A model generated the notes under the pieces. The model worked only from the letters and a program-made list of their open reading frames with translations. It did no database searches and had not been told where the DNA came from. A DNA stretch of 54,831 nucleotides from Oscillospiraceae bacterium (lineage in GTDB: Bacteria > Bacillota > Clostridia > Oscillospirales > Oscillospiraceae): the NCBI GenBank assembly GCA_017409205.1, contig JAFQTF010000039.1, forward strand, positions 1 through 54,831, given 5' to 3'. Positions 16,818 through 24,267 of this stretch are shown one piece after another; position 1 is the stretch's first letter; the number at the start of each line of letters is the position of its first letter. The position numbers and the translations under genes were made by a program.

Positions 16818-17098
16818 ATAAAAAAAGCCCGTCCCAAAGATGATCCTTTGAGACGGGCATAACACCCGCGGTACCACTCAAATTGCATCTGCCTCACAGC
16901 AGATACCCCTTATCGGGCTCCAGCAAGCCCTAAGCACTAACGCAGCTGACGCGGGAGAGTTCTACTGGCAAAAATCGCGTTCTTCTCTCCGGCTTGGGAG
17001 CGACAGGCCGTGGATACGTGCATCCGTGGCTTGCACCAACCGCCACTTCTCTGCGATGCCGCTGTATCCGGCCCTCTCCGTCTGAGCCTTTTTATATT
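16818..17098 (-). promoter_or_regulatory. T-box riboswitch 1 (candidate specifier GUC, Val)
   Basis: The minus-strand leader contains the T-box core TGGTACCGCG (16867-16876) and, just after it, a terminator stem 16827-16858 with a U run. The stem I distal part shows GCAGAGAAG and GGTTGGTGCAAG, the conserved AG-bulge and loop motifs. Hand folding against the two sister leaders places a base helix GGCT/AGCC, a helix GGAG/CTCC and then a five-base loop TGTCG whose centre is GTC (17002-17004), a valine codon. The bulge UGGU would pair with an ACCA tRNA end (A73), which fits tRNA-Val. Uncharged tRNA would switch on the ligase-VOR operon. The T-box identity is firm; the codon is an inference. Confidence 0.92.
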
Positions 17099-17104
17099 GA
17101 AAGA

Positions 17105-17133
17105 ATCATATCACTCAAATGTGAAATTGTCAA
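17105..17133 (-). promoter_or_regulatory. Promoter of the T-box 1 operon
   Basis: TTGACA (17128-17133) and TATGAT (17105-17110) on the minus strand are 17 bases apart, a near-consensus sigma-A promoter. Transcription would start near 17098 and enter the T-box leader. Confidence 0.85.
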
Positions 17134-17169
17134 CACCAAAGTATACGGGTGGAGGATAAATGTTTTTAT

Positions 17170-17198
17170 TTCGCGGACGGCCATTCGCCGCCCGCGAA
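17170..17198 (-). other. Stem-loop after the second synthetase gene
   Basis: A 12-bp imperfect stem (17170-17181 with 17187-17198) lies just past the stop at 17208. On the minus strand it is followed by A residues rather than U, so it is not a classical terminator. It may stabilise the 3' end or terminate poorly, in which case the T-box 2 transcript could read into the T-box 1 unit. Confidence 0.35.
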
Positions 17199-17207
17199 CA
17201 ATTTTGC

Positions 17208-19472
17208 TTACAGTTTGTTGCGGATGATCTTGCCGCTGATGGTCTTGGGCAGTTCTTCCCGGAATTCCACGATTCTGGGATACTTGTAGGGAGCAGTACG
17301 GTGCTTGACGTAGTTCTGAATTTCCTTTTTCAGTTCGTCAGTGCCCTCGGTACCCTTCACCAGCACAATGCAGGCCTTGACCACCTGGCCTCTGACCTCG
17401 TCAGGTGCAGCGCAAACGCCACATTCCAGAACATAAGGCAGCTCCATAATGGTGGATTCGATCTCGAAGGGTCCGATGCGGTAGCCGGAGGACTTGATAA
17501 CGTCATCGGCGCGGCCAACATACCAATAGTAGCCGTCCTCATCCCGCCAGGCCAGATCGCCGGTGTGGTACATGCCGTCATGCCACACTGCATTGGTGGC
17601 GTCCTTGTTCCGGTAGTAGCCCAGGAACACGCCGCAGGTGGGTTTGGGATCGGTGCGGATGACGATCTCGCCATTGACGCCATCGGCCACAGGATTGCCC
17701 TCGGTATCCACCAGGTCGATGCCGTAGCCGGGAACAGGCTTGCCCATGGCGCCGGGCTTCAGCTCGCTGCCCACCAGGTTGGCGATACCCAGCGTCATCT
17801 CTGTCTGGCCGAAGCCCTCGGCGATCCGCAGTCCCGTAGCCTGCTCGAACTTGTAGAAGACCTCGGGGTTCAGAGCCTCGCCGGCAGTGGTTGCATGATG
17901 GATGGAGGAAAGGTCGTATTTGCTCAGATCCTGCTTGATCAGCATCCGGTACATGGTGGGCGGTGCGCAGAAGGTGGTGATATTGTACTTTGCGAACATG
18001 GGCAGGATCTTCTCGGCGTCGAAGCGGTCGAAGTCATAAACGAACACAGCGCCCTCGCAGAGCCACTGGCCGTAGAGCTTGCCCCACAGGGCCTTGCCCC
18101 AGCCGGTTTCGGAAATGGTGAAGTGGAGGCCTTCCCGTTCACACAGATGCCAGTATTTGGCGGTAACATAGTGGCCCAGAGCGTACTTGTAGGAGTGCAT
18201 GGCCATCTTGGGATAGCCGGTGGTGCCGGAGGTAAACAGCATCAGCATGGGATCAGAGCCGCAGGGCGCATCATTCATGCGGATATAGCGGCGGCTGAAC
18301 AGGCAGTACTCCTTATCGAAGTCATGCCAGCCCTCCCGGCTGCCGCCTACCAGGATCTTGGTCAGCTGCATACCGGCAGTCTTCTCAGCCAGCTCTACCT
18401 GATGGGCAGTATCTCCATCGGCGGTGCAGACCACAGCGCTGACATCCGCAGCGGTAAAGCGGTATACAAAGTCCTTCTCCACCAGCTGATTGGTGGCGGG
18501 GATGGCAATAGCACCCAGCTTGTGCAGGCCCAGAATGGCAAACCAGAACTGATAGTGCCGTTTCAGCACCAGCATGACCCGGTCACCCCGGTGGATTCCC
18601 AGAGACATGAAATAGTTGGCTGCCTGGGAACTTGCATCCTTGATATCCTTGAAGGTAAACCGCCGCTCGGTCATATCGTTTGCGATATGGACCATAGCCA
18701 GCTTGTCGGGACTGCGGCGGGCAATGGCATCCACGGTATCGAAGGCAAAATTATATTCCTCGGCACCATCAAAGGTGGTGCCCAGCAGTGCGCCATTGGC
18801 ATCCTCTTTTGCGTGGATGAACTTCTGGCACAGCAGCGTCTCATCCGGGCTGTTCTCCCGGGTCTTGCCGATGTAGAGCTTCTGGTCGGTGGTGTCGGAC
18901 ACCATAATCATAGCCAGGAACACGCAGTCCTGCCCATCGATGGCGATCATACCATGGGGCGTTGAGGACTTGTAGAAGATGCTGTCACCTTCCCGGAGGA
19001 TCTCCTCGCGGTCACCGATCTTGACCCGCATGGCGCCTTTGATCACCAGGTCAAATTCCTGGCCGGCATGGGTAGTGGTGTGGATGGGCTGATTCTGCAG
19101 CTTCTCATCGTATGCGTAGGTGACCCAGTAGGGAGTCGCCAGCTTCTTGCGGAACATGGGAGCCATATCCTGAATGGTAATGCCGTCCTCGCTGGCAGTA
19201 ACCAGGCCTTTGCCCCTGCGGGTCACGGTATAACCGGAAAGCCGGGCGCTGTGACCTTCCAGCAGAACGGTAATTTCCACGCCGAACACCTTAGAGCACT
19301 TGTGCAGGAAGGTAAAGGGCAGGTCGACGGTGCCGGATTCATACATCTTATACATATCCTCGGATACATCCGTCAGCTCCGCCATCTTCTGCATGCTGTA
19401 GCCCAGTATGTCACGCATATCCCGGATACGCATTGCGATATCCATCAGCTGTGTTGCAGGGTTCTGGCTCAT
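17208..19472 (-). CDS. XRE-cupin-acyl-CoA synthetase fusion (T-box 2 regulated)
   Basis: A 754-residue paralogue of the protein at 14502 with the same order: XRE-like helix-turn-helix (about residues 13-72), cupin (about 115-195, HAGQEFDLVIKG and REGDSIFYKSSTPHGM), and AMP-forming acyl-CoA synthetase to the end. Ligase motifs are LFTSGTTGYPKMAMH, EGFGQTEMT, YHTGDLAWRDEDG, GRADDVIKSSGYRIGPFE and the catalytic Lys in PKTISGKIIRNKL (near 748). The last 100 residues are almost identical to the paralogue, while the N-terminal regulator halves differ much more. This suggests the two sense different ligands or targets. It has its own promoter and T-box and no downstream partner gene. If T-box 2 reads Ile, 2-methylbutyrate is the expected substrate. 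Confidence 0.92.
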   Translation of the reverse strand: MSQNPATQLMDIAMRIRDMRDILGYSMQKMAELTDVSEDMYKMYESGTVDLPFTFLHKCSKVFGVEITVLLEGHSARLSGYTVTRRGKGLVTASEDGITIQDMAPMFRKKLATPYWVTYAYDEKLQNQPIHTTTHAGQEFDLVIKGAMRVKIGDREEILREGDSIFYKSSTPHGMIAIDGQDCVFLAMIMVSDTTDQKLYIGKTRENSPDETLLCQKFIHAKEDANGALLGTTFDGAEEYNFAFDTVDAIARRSPDKLAMVHIANDMTERRFTFKDIKDASSQAANYFMSLGIHRGDRVMLVLKRHYQFWFAILGLHKLGAIAIPATNQLVEKDFVYRFTAADVSAVVCTADGDTAHQVELAEKTAGMQLTKILVGGSREGWHDFDKEYCLFSRRYIRMNDAPCGSDPMLMLFTSGTTGYPKMAMHSYKYALGHYVTAKYWHLCEREGLHFTISETGWGKALWGKLYGQWLCEGAVFVYDFDRFDAEKILPMFAKYNITTFCAPPTMYRMLIKQDLSKYDLSSIHHATTAGEALNPEVFYKFEQATGLRIAEGFGQTEMTLGIANLVGSELKPGAMGKPVPGYGIDLVDTEGNPVADGVNGEIVIRTDPKPTCGVFLGYYRNKDATNAVWHDGMYHTGDLAWRDEDGYYWYVGRADDVIKSSGYRIGPFEIESTIMELPYVLECGVCAAPDEVRGQVVKACIVLVKGTEGTDELKKEIQNYVKHRTAPYKYPRIVEFREELPKTISGKIIRNKL

Positions 19473-19495
19473 AATCTCAAGTCCTTTCAAAATGA

Positions 19496-19762
19496 AATAA
19501 AAAAACGCCTCAAGAAACAATTCTTGAGACGAGTAAAGGCATACCCGCGGTACCACTCAAATTACGGCGGAATCCGCCGTCCCTTCGGGCTCCAGCAAGC
19601 CCTATCCCTGTAACGGGGGCAACCGGGAAAACCTCAAAACCTTCGGCTTTCCGGCTCAGAAGTGATGGGTCTTATGGATGCATCCCGCTGCCTCGCACCA
19701 CCCGGCAGCTCTCTGGAAGGATACGGTTCCGGACCGTCTTCGTCACAGCCTTTTATGTATTG
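19496..19762 (-). promoter_or_regulatory. T-box riboswitch 2 (candidate specifier AUC, Ile)
   Basis: The minus-strand leader has the T-box core (reverse of 19544-19563, TGGTACCGCG included) and a terminator stem at 19506-19531 followed by a run of U. Stem I shows CCAGAGAGCTGCC and GGGTGGTGCGAGGCAGC, the conserved distal motifs. In the alignment with the other leaders, helices GGCT/AGCC and GAAG/CTTC are followed by the loop CATCA, centred on ATC (19664-19666), an isoleucine codon with a purine after it. The UGGU bulge fits an A73 tRNA such as tRNA-Ile. T-box identity is firm; the codon is a hand-folded inference. Confidence 0.92.
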
Positions 19763-19767
19763 CCGAT

Positions 19768-19796
19768 ACTCTATCATGTCCGCGCACAAAAGTCAA
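19768..19796 (-). promoter_or_regulatory. Promoter of the T-box 2 transcript
   Basis: TTGACT (19791-19796) and TAGAGT (19768-19773) on the minus strand have a 17-base spacer. This promoter is back to back with the T-box 3 promoter, only 84 bases away. Confidence 0.7.
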
Positions 19797-19880
19797 ATGT
19801 TTTTCTCGAAAAGATTCATTTTTTCTTTCCTGTACAAAATCCAATGATACCCTGTTTAAAAAAACTGGAAAAACTACCTG

Positions 19881-19909
19881 TTGACAAACCGTGGAGTTTA
19901 TGGTTTAAT
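19881..19909 (+). promoter_or_regulatory. Promoter of the T-box 3 operon
   Basis: TTGACA (19881-19886) and TTTAAT (19904-19909) are separated by 17 bases. The start would be near 19916, giving a leader of about 310 nt before the LeuA-like gene. Confidence 0.8.
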
Positions 19910-19915
19910 GACATT

Positions 19916-20193
19916 CGTACATATCTTAAAGACGTTGACGGAAATCTTGCTTCTTCTGGACACTTCAGAGAGCCGGCGGGTGGTGTGAGCCGGTGTGAAA
20001 AGAGAATGCAGTCTGCTTCCCGAGTCGGTTCTGTAAACAGAGTCCATCTCTCAGTAATGGAACCCGGTCGCCCCCGTTACAGGGATAGGACTTGCTGGAG
20101 TCTGAAGGGATTTCCCCCTTTGGGGAGATAATCAGGGTGGTACCGCGAATTGTAATGTTCGTCCCTGAGGCATTTCGCCTCGGGGACTTTTTT
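19916..20193 (+). promoter_or_regulatory. T-box riboswitch 3 (candidate specifier CUG, Leu)
   Basis: The leader ends with the T-box sequence AGGGTGGTACCGCG (20134-20147) and an 11-bp terminator stem (20161-20171 with 20177-20187) followed by T6. Stem I has CAGAGAGCCGG and GGGTGGTGTGAGCCGG. Hand folding gives helix GGAA/TTCC and above it the loop TCTGC, centred on CTG (20013-20015), a leucine codon; GTC at 20011-20013 is a less well aligned alternative. The bulge UGGU requires an A73 tRNA. The region CCCGTTACAGGGATAGGACTTGCTGG closely resembles T-box 2, so the three leaders share ancestry. Confidence 0.93.
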
Positions 20194-20226
20194 ATTCCCC
20201 AGGCCAGGAAAAAGGAGCAAACCAAT

Positions 20227-21639
20227 ATGAATGAGATCCGTATCAGCGATGTGACCATGAAGCAGACAGGACCCGAGATTTCCCTGTCCTTTAAAGAAAA
20301 GATCGAGCTGAGCAAGCTGCTGGATAAGCTGGGTGTTTCCGTCATCGAGCTGGAGCCCATCCAGCAGACCAAGATCGATGCCCTGCGGATAAAGTCCGTA
20401 GCCGCCGCCGTGAAAAACAGCATCGTGGCCGTCCCCGTAGCCCTGAATGAAGAATCCGTACAGATCACATGGAATGCACTGAAGGAGGCAAAAAAGGCCA
20501 GACTTCAGGTCTGTGCCCCCGTCAGCCCCGTGCAGATGGAATATCTCTTCCACAAAAAGCCCGATGCCATGCTGGCAGCCATTCAGGATACCATCCGGGC
20601 CTGCTGCCGGGTCTGCAATGACGTGGAATTCGTGGCCGATGATGCCACCCGCAGCGATGCCGCCTTCCTGTACAGCGCCGTCACCGCCGCCATCGAGGCC
20701 GGCGCCAAAACTGTCACGGTCTGTGATACCGCCGGAGCCATGCTGCCCAATGAATTCACCGCCTTTATCCGCGCCCTGTATGAAGGTGCTCCCCGGCTGA
20801 AGGAGGTCTGCCTGGGCGTTGCCTGCTCCGATAATCTGTCCATGGCCGATGCCTGTGCCATCGCTGCCGTCCGTTATGGTGCACGGGAGCTGAAGGCCGC
20901 TTCCTACCGGCTGGACACCATTTCCCTGCCCAATGTGGCCCGGGCGCTCAGTGCCAAGGGCGATGTCTACGGCGTAGCCTGCCGGGTCCACACCACTGTC
21001 ATGAAGCGCATCACCGGTCAGATCGCCTGGATGTGCCAGACCGGACGCAGCAAGAATTCCCCCTTCGACAACGGCGTTCAGGAGGACGACACCGGCCTGT
21101 TCCTGACTGCCCATGATGATCTCAGCGCGGTAATGAAGGCTGCTTCCCGGCTGGGCTATGATCTGAGCGAGGATGACGGTGTCAAGGTCTATGACGCTTT
21201 CAAAGTCATCGCTGCAAAAAAGGAAAAAGTGGGTGCCAAGGAACTGGACGCCATCGTTGCTTCCGCTGCCATGCAGGTGCCTCCTACCTACAAGCTGGAC
21301 AGCTATGTGGTCACCTCCGGCAACACCATTTCCGCCACCGCCCATCTGAAGCTGCACAGGCACGACAAGGTGCTGGAAGGCGTTTCCATCGGTGACGGCC
21401 CCATTGACGCCGCCTTCCTGGCCGTGGAGCAGATCACCGGCCAGCATTATGAGCTGGACGACTTCCAGATCCAGGCCGTCACTGAAGGCCGGGAAGCCAT
21501 GGGCCAGACCGTGGTGAAGCTGCGCTCCGGCAGCAAGGTCCACTCCGGCCGGGGTATCTCCACCGATATCGTGGGCGCCAGTATTCACGCCTATATCAAC
21601 GCCCTGAACAAAATCGTTTATGAGGAGGAAAACGTATGA
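20227..21639 (+). CDS. LeuA-like protein with alpha-isopropylmalate synthase regulatory domain and degenerate active site
   Basis: A 470-residue protein laid out like 2-isopropylmalate synthase: a DRE-TIM barrel (about 1-260), a linker, and a C-terminal LeuA allosteric domain (about 355-465, ending with SGRGISTDIVGASIHAYINAL). The catalytic signature is altered. Where LeuA has DTTLRDGEQ this protein has DVTMKQTGPE, losing the catalytic Arg and an Asp. The metal-binding HCHxD motif is VACSDN, so both His residues are gone. FVADDATRSD still matches the SAEDA..R.. region. It may be an enzyme with changed chemistry or a leucine-sensing regulatory partner. The start at 20227 has AAAGGAG. Its last codons overlap the next gene as ATGA. 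It is controlled by T-box 3. Confidence 0.85.
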   Translation: MNEIRISDVTMKQTGPEISLSFKEKIELSKLLDKLGVSVIELEPIQQTKIDALRIKSVAAAVKNSIVAVPVALNEESVQITWNALKEAKKARLQVCAPVSPVQMEYLFHKKPDAMLAAIQDTIRACCRVCNDVEFVADDATRSDAAFLYSAVTAAIEAGAKTVTVCDTAGAMLPNEFTAFIRALYEGAPRLKEVCLGVACSDNLSMADACAIAAVRYGARELKAASYRLDTISLPNVARALSAKGDVYGVACRVHTTVMKRITGQIAWMCQTGRSKNSPFDNGVQEDDTGLFLTAHDDLSAVMKAASRLGYDLSEDDGVKVYDAFKVIAAKKEKVGAKELDAIVASAAMQVPPTYKLDSYVVTSGNTISATAHLKLHRHDKVLEGVSIGDGPIDAAFLAVEQITGQHYELDDFQIQAVTEGREAMGQTVVKLRSGSKVHSGRGISTDIVGASIHAYINALNKIVYEEENV

Positions 21640-24146
21640 ATCTCTCCTTTTCTACCCGCGGCTGGGGCGATCTGAGCTGGGAAGAACTGGTCGACGCTGC
21701 CACTGAAATGAAATTCACCGGCATCGAGGTATATAATCTCTTTAAATTCCCTGCCCTGACCGACCGGGGCGGCCCCTTCCATAAGCACAAGATCGCCGCT
21801 ACTGTCCGTCATCTGAAGGATCTGAAGCTGCATATCCCCTGCCTGGACACCTCCATGGATCTGTCCGAAAATACCGCCAATGCCGATGTGCTCGCCGATA
21901 TGATGCAGATCGCCCACGATCTGCAGGTGCCCTATGTGGTGGGCTGGGCGTCTTCTGACAACGAGGAGATGATCCGGACCAATCTGGACCGGCTGCTGCC
22001 TCTGGCGGAAGAGCTGAACGTGTGCCTGCTGCTGAAGACCAGCGGCATCTATGCGGATACCGCAAAACTGCGCTGCCTACTGGAAAGCTATGCCAGCGAC
22101 TTTACCGGTGCCCTGTGGGATATGCACCATCCTTACCGGGACTTTGGTGAAAGTGCTGATGCCACCATCAAGAATCTGGGCACCTATGTCAAGCACGTCC
22201 ATCTGCGGGATTCCGATGACAAGGATACCTACAACCTGATCGGCGAAGGCAATCTGCCGGTGGCCGACATGATCCGGGCCCTGGGCTCCATCAACTACGA
22301 TGGTTTCATCTCTCTGGAATGGAAGCCGGAATGGATGGAGGATCTGCAGGACCGTGAGATCATCTTCCCCCACTTCGTTAACTACATGAGCCGCTTCGGC
22401 AGCACCCGCACCCGCAAGAAGTCCCTGTACTACAACCACGATGGCTCCGGCCAGTATGTGTGGAAGAAGGACGACCTGATTGATCTGACCTTCCCCCAGG
22501 TGCTGGACCGGATGGTGGAGGAATTCCCTGACCAGTACGCCTTCAAATATACCACCCTGGACTACACCCGTACCTACGAGGAATTCCGGGAGGACGTGGA
22601 CAATTTCGCCCGGGCGCTGATTTCCATGGGTGTCCGCCCCGGTATGAAGGTAGCCATCTGGGCCACCAACGTGCCTGCCTGGTTCATCACGTTCTGGGCC
22701 ACCACCAAGCTGGGCGCCGTTCTTGTCACCGTCAACACCGCCTACAAGATCCATGAGGCCGAGTATCTGCTGCGTCAGTCCGATACGCATACGCTGGTGA
22801 TGATCGAATCCGCGCTGGATTCCAACTACCGGAAGATCATCAACGAGATCTGCCCCGAGATTGCAAAGACCAAGGCTGGTTCTCCCCTGCACTGCAAGCG
22901 TCTGCCCTTCCTGCGCAATGTCATCACCGTGGATTTCAAGCAGCCCGGTTCCCTGACCTTTGATGAGGCCATGGCCCGCTGCAATATGGTTCCTGTGGAA
23001 GAGGTCTACCGCTACGCCGCCCAGATCCAGCCCGATGATGTGTGCAATATGCAGTACACCTCCGGCACCACGGGCTTCCCCAAGGGCGTCATGCTGACCC
23101 ATTACAACGTGGTCAACAACGGCAAATGTATCGGCGACCGGATGGGACTCAGCACTGCTGACCGGATGATGATCCAGGTTCCCATGTTCCACTGTTTTGG
23201 CATGACCCTCTCCATGACAGCCTCCATGACCCACGGCGCCACCATGTGTCCCATGCCCTATTTCTCCGCCAAATCCAGCCTTGCCTGCATCAATCAGGAG
23301 CGGATCACCTGCTTCAACGGCGTTCCCACCATGTTCATAGCCATGTTCAACCATCCGGACTACCGCAAGACCGATTTCAGCCACATGCGCACCGGCATCA
23401 TGGCAGGCGCAGGCTGTCCCCCGGAACTGATGCGCCGTGCCGCCCAGCCGGACGAGATGAACATGCGGGGTATCGTCTCCGTTTACGGTCAGACCGAATG
23501 TGCTCCCGGCAACACCATGTCCAGCTGGACCGACACCCTGGAAGTCCGCACCGACACCGTGGGCTATGCCTTCCCCCATGTGGAGTGCAAGGTCATCGAT
23601 CCGGAGACCGGTGAAGAGGTGGGTCCCGGCGTCAACGGCGAATTCTGCGCCCGGGGTTACAACACCATGAAGGGCTACTACAAGATGCCCGAAGCCACCC
23701 GGGGCACCGTTGATTCCGAAGGCTGGCTCCACTCCGGCGACCTGGCCTGCCGGGACGAAGCCGGCAACTACCGGATCACCGGCCGTCTGAAGGACATGAT
23801 CATCCGGGGCGGTGAGAATATCTACCCCAAGGAGATCGAGGAATTCATCTACACCCACCCGATGGTGCGGGATGTTCAGGTCATTGGCGTACCGGATAAA
23901 AAGTACGGCGAAGAGATCATGGCCTGCATCATCCTGAAGGAGCCCGGCACTGTGACAGTGGAGGAAATGACCAACTTCATCAAAGCCAGCATGGCCCGTC
24001 ACAAGGTTCCCCGTTATATCGAATTTGTGGAAGCTTTCCCCATGAATGCTGCAGGCAAGATCCTGAAATACAAGATACGGGAAGATGCCGCAAAGCGTCT
24101 GGGTCTGGTAGGCGATGGTTCCGACACCGCCGGCCCCGGCAAATAA
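21636..24146 (+). CDS. TIM-barrel (xylose isomerase-like)/AMP-forming acyl-CoA ligase fusion
   Basis: An 836-residue fusion. Residues about 1-265 are a sugar-phosphate isomerase/epimerase-type TIM barrel (AP endonuclease 2 family) with FTGIEVYNLF, GALWDMHHPYRDFGE, KHVHLRDSD and FISLEWKPEW, retaining likely metal ligands (Glu, Asp/His, His, Glu). Residues about 285-836 form a fatty-acyl-CoA synthetase of the FadD type with QYTSGTTGFPKGVMLTHYN (near 472), VYGQTECAPG, WLHSGDLACRDE, GRLKDMIIRGGENIYPKEIE and the catalytic Lys in NAAGKILKYK. The ATG overlaps the LeuA-like stop, so both are made together under T-box 3. A terminator follows. The ligase half is only distantly related to the two XRE-cupin synthetases. 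Isovalerate or a related branched acid is the contextual guess; the barrel's role is unknown. Confidence 0.9.
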   Translation: MNLSFSTRGWGDLSWEELVDAATEMKFTGIEVYNLFKFPALTDRGGPFHKHKIAATVRHLKDLKLHIPCLDTSMDLSENTANADVLADMMQIAHDLQVPYVVGWASSDNEEMIRTNLDRLLPLAEELNVCLLLKTSGIYADTAKLRCLLESYASDFTGALWDMHHPYRDFGESADATIKNLGTYVKHVHLRDSDDKDTYNLIGEGNLPVADMIRALGSINYDGFISLEWKPEWMEDLQDREIIFPHFVNYMSRFGSTRTRKKSLYYNHDGSGQYVWKKDDLIDLTFPQVLDRMVEEFPDQYAFKYTTLDYTRTYEEFREDVDNFARALISMGVRPGMKVAIWATNVPAWFITFWATTKLGAVLVTVNTAYKIHEAEYLLRQSDTHTLVMIESALDSNYRKIINEICPEIAKTKAGSPLHCKRLPFLRNVITVDFKQPGSLTFDEAMARCNMVPVEEVYRYAAQIQPDDVCNMQYTSGTTGFPKGVMLTHYNVVNNGKCIGDRMGLSTADRMMIQVPMFHCFGMTLSMTASMTHGATMCPMPYFSAKSSLACINQERITCFNGVPTMFIAMFNHPDYRKTDFSHMRTGIMAGAGCPPELMRRAAQPDEMNMRGIVSVYGQTECAPGNTMSSWTDTLEVRTDTVGYAFPHVECKVIDPETGEEVGPGVNGEFCARGYNTMKGYYKMPEATRGTVDSEGWLHSGDLACRDEAGNYRITGRLKDMIIRGGENIYPKEIEEFIYTHPMVRDVQVIGVPDKKYGEEIMACIILKEPGTVTVEEMTNFIKASMARHKVPRYIEFVEAFPMNAAGKILKYKIREDAAKRLGLVGDGSDTAGPGK

Positions 24147-24161
24147 CTCCCCCGGACAGAC

Positions 24162-24196
24162 AACCGGCACAGCAGTCTTTCTCTGCTGTGCCGGTT
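24162..24196 (+). terminator. Terminator of the T-box 3 operon
   Basis: A perfect 14-bp stem (24162-24175 with 24183-24196) with a 7-base loop is followed by CTTGTATATCTTGTT. It lies 15 bases after the ligase stop. Confidence 0.8.
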
Positions 24197-24197
24197 C

Positions 24198-24226
24198 TTG
24201 TATATCTTGTTCTTCTGTGGTAAAAT
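24198..24226 (+). promoter_or_regulatory. Predicted promoter for the nucleoside phosphorylase pseudogene
   Basis: TTGTAT (24198-24203) and TAAAAT (24221-24226) have a 17-base spacer. The reading frame begins at 24268 behind a CGGAGGAATTCTT ribosome site. Confidence 0.55.
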
Positions 24227-24267
24227 ATAAATAATTCATCTTCTTCGACCTTTTCGGAGGAATTCTT

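Noticed and set aside
17170..17198. The hairpin after the second synthetase gene as a Rho-independent terminator.
   Set aside because: The minus-strand RNA has A residues, not U, after the stem. Listed only as a stem-loop.
20007..20010. A TGC (Cys) triplet after GAA in T-box 3, which fits the common GAA-codon pattern.
   Set aside because: The T-box bulge is UGGU, which pairs with A73 tRNAs; tRNA-Cys has U73. The triplet also falls in the upper helix in the fold shared by the three leaders.
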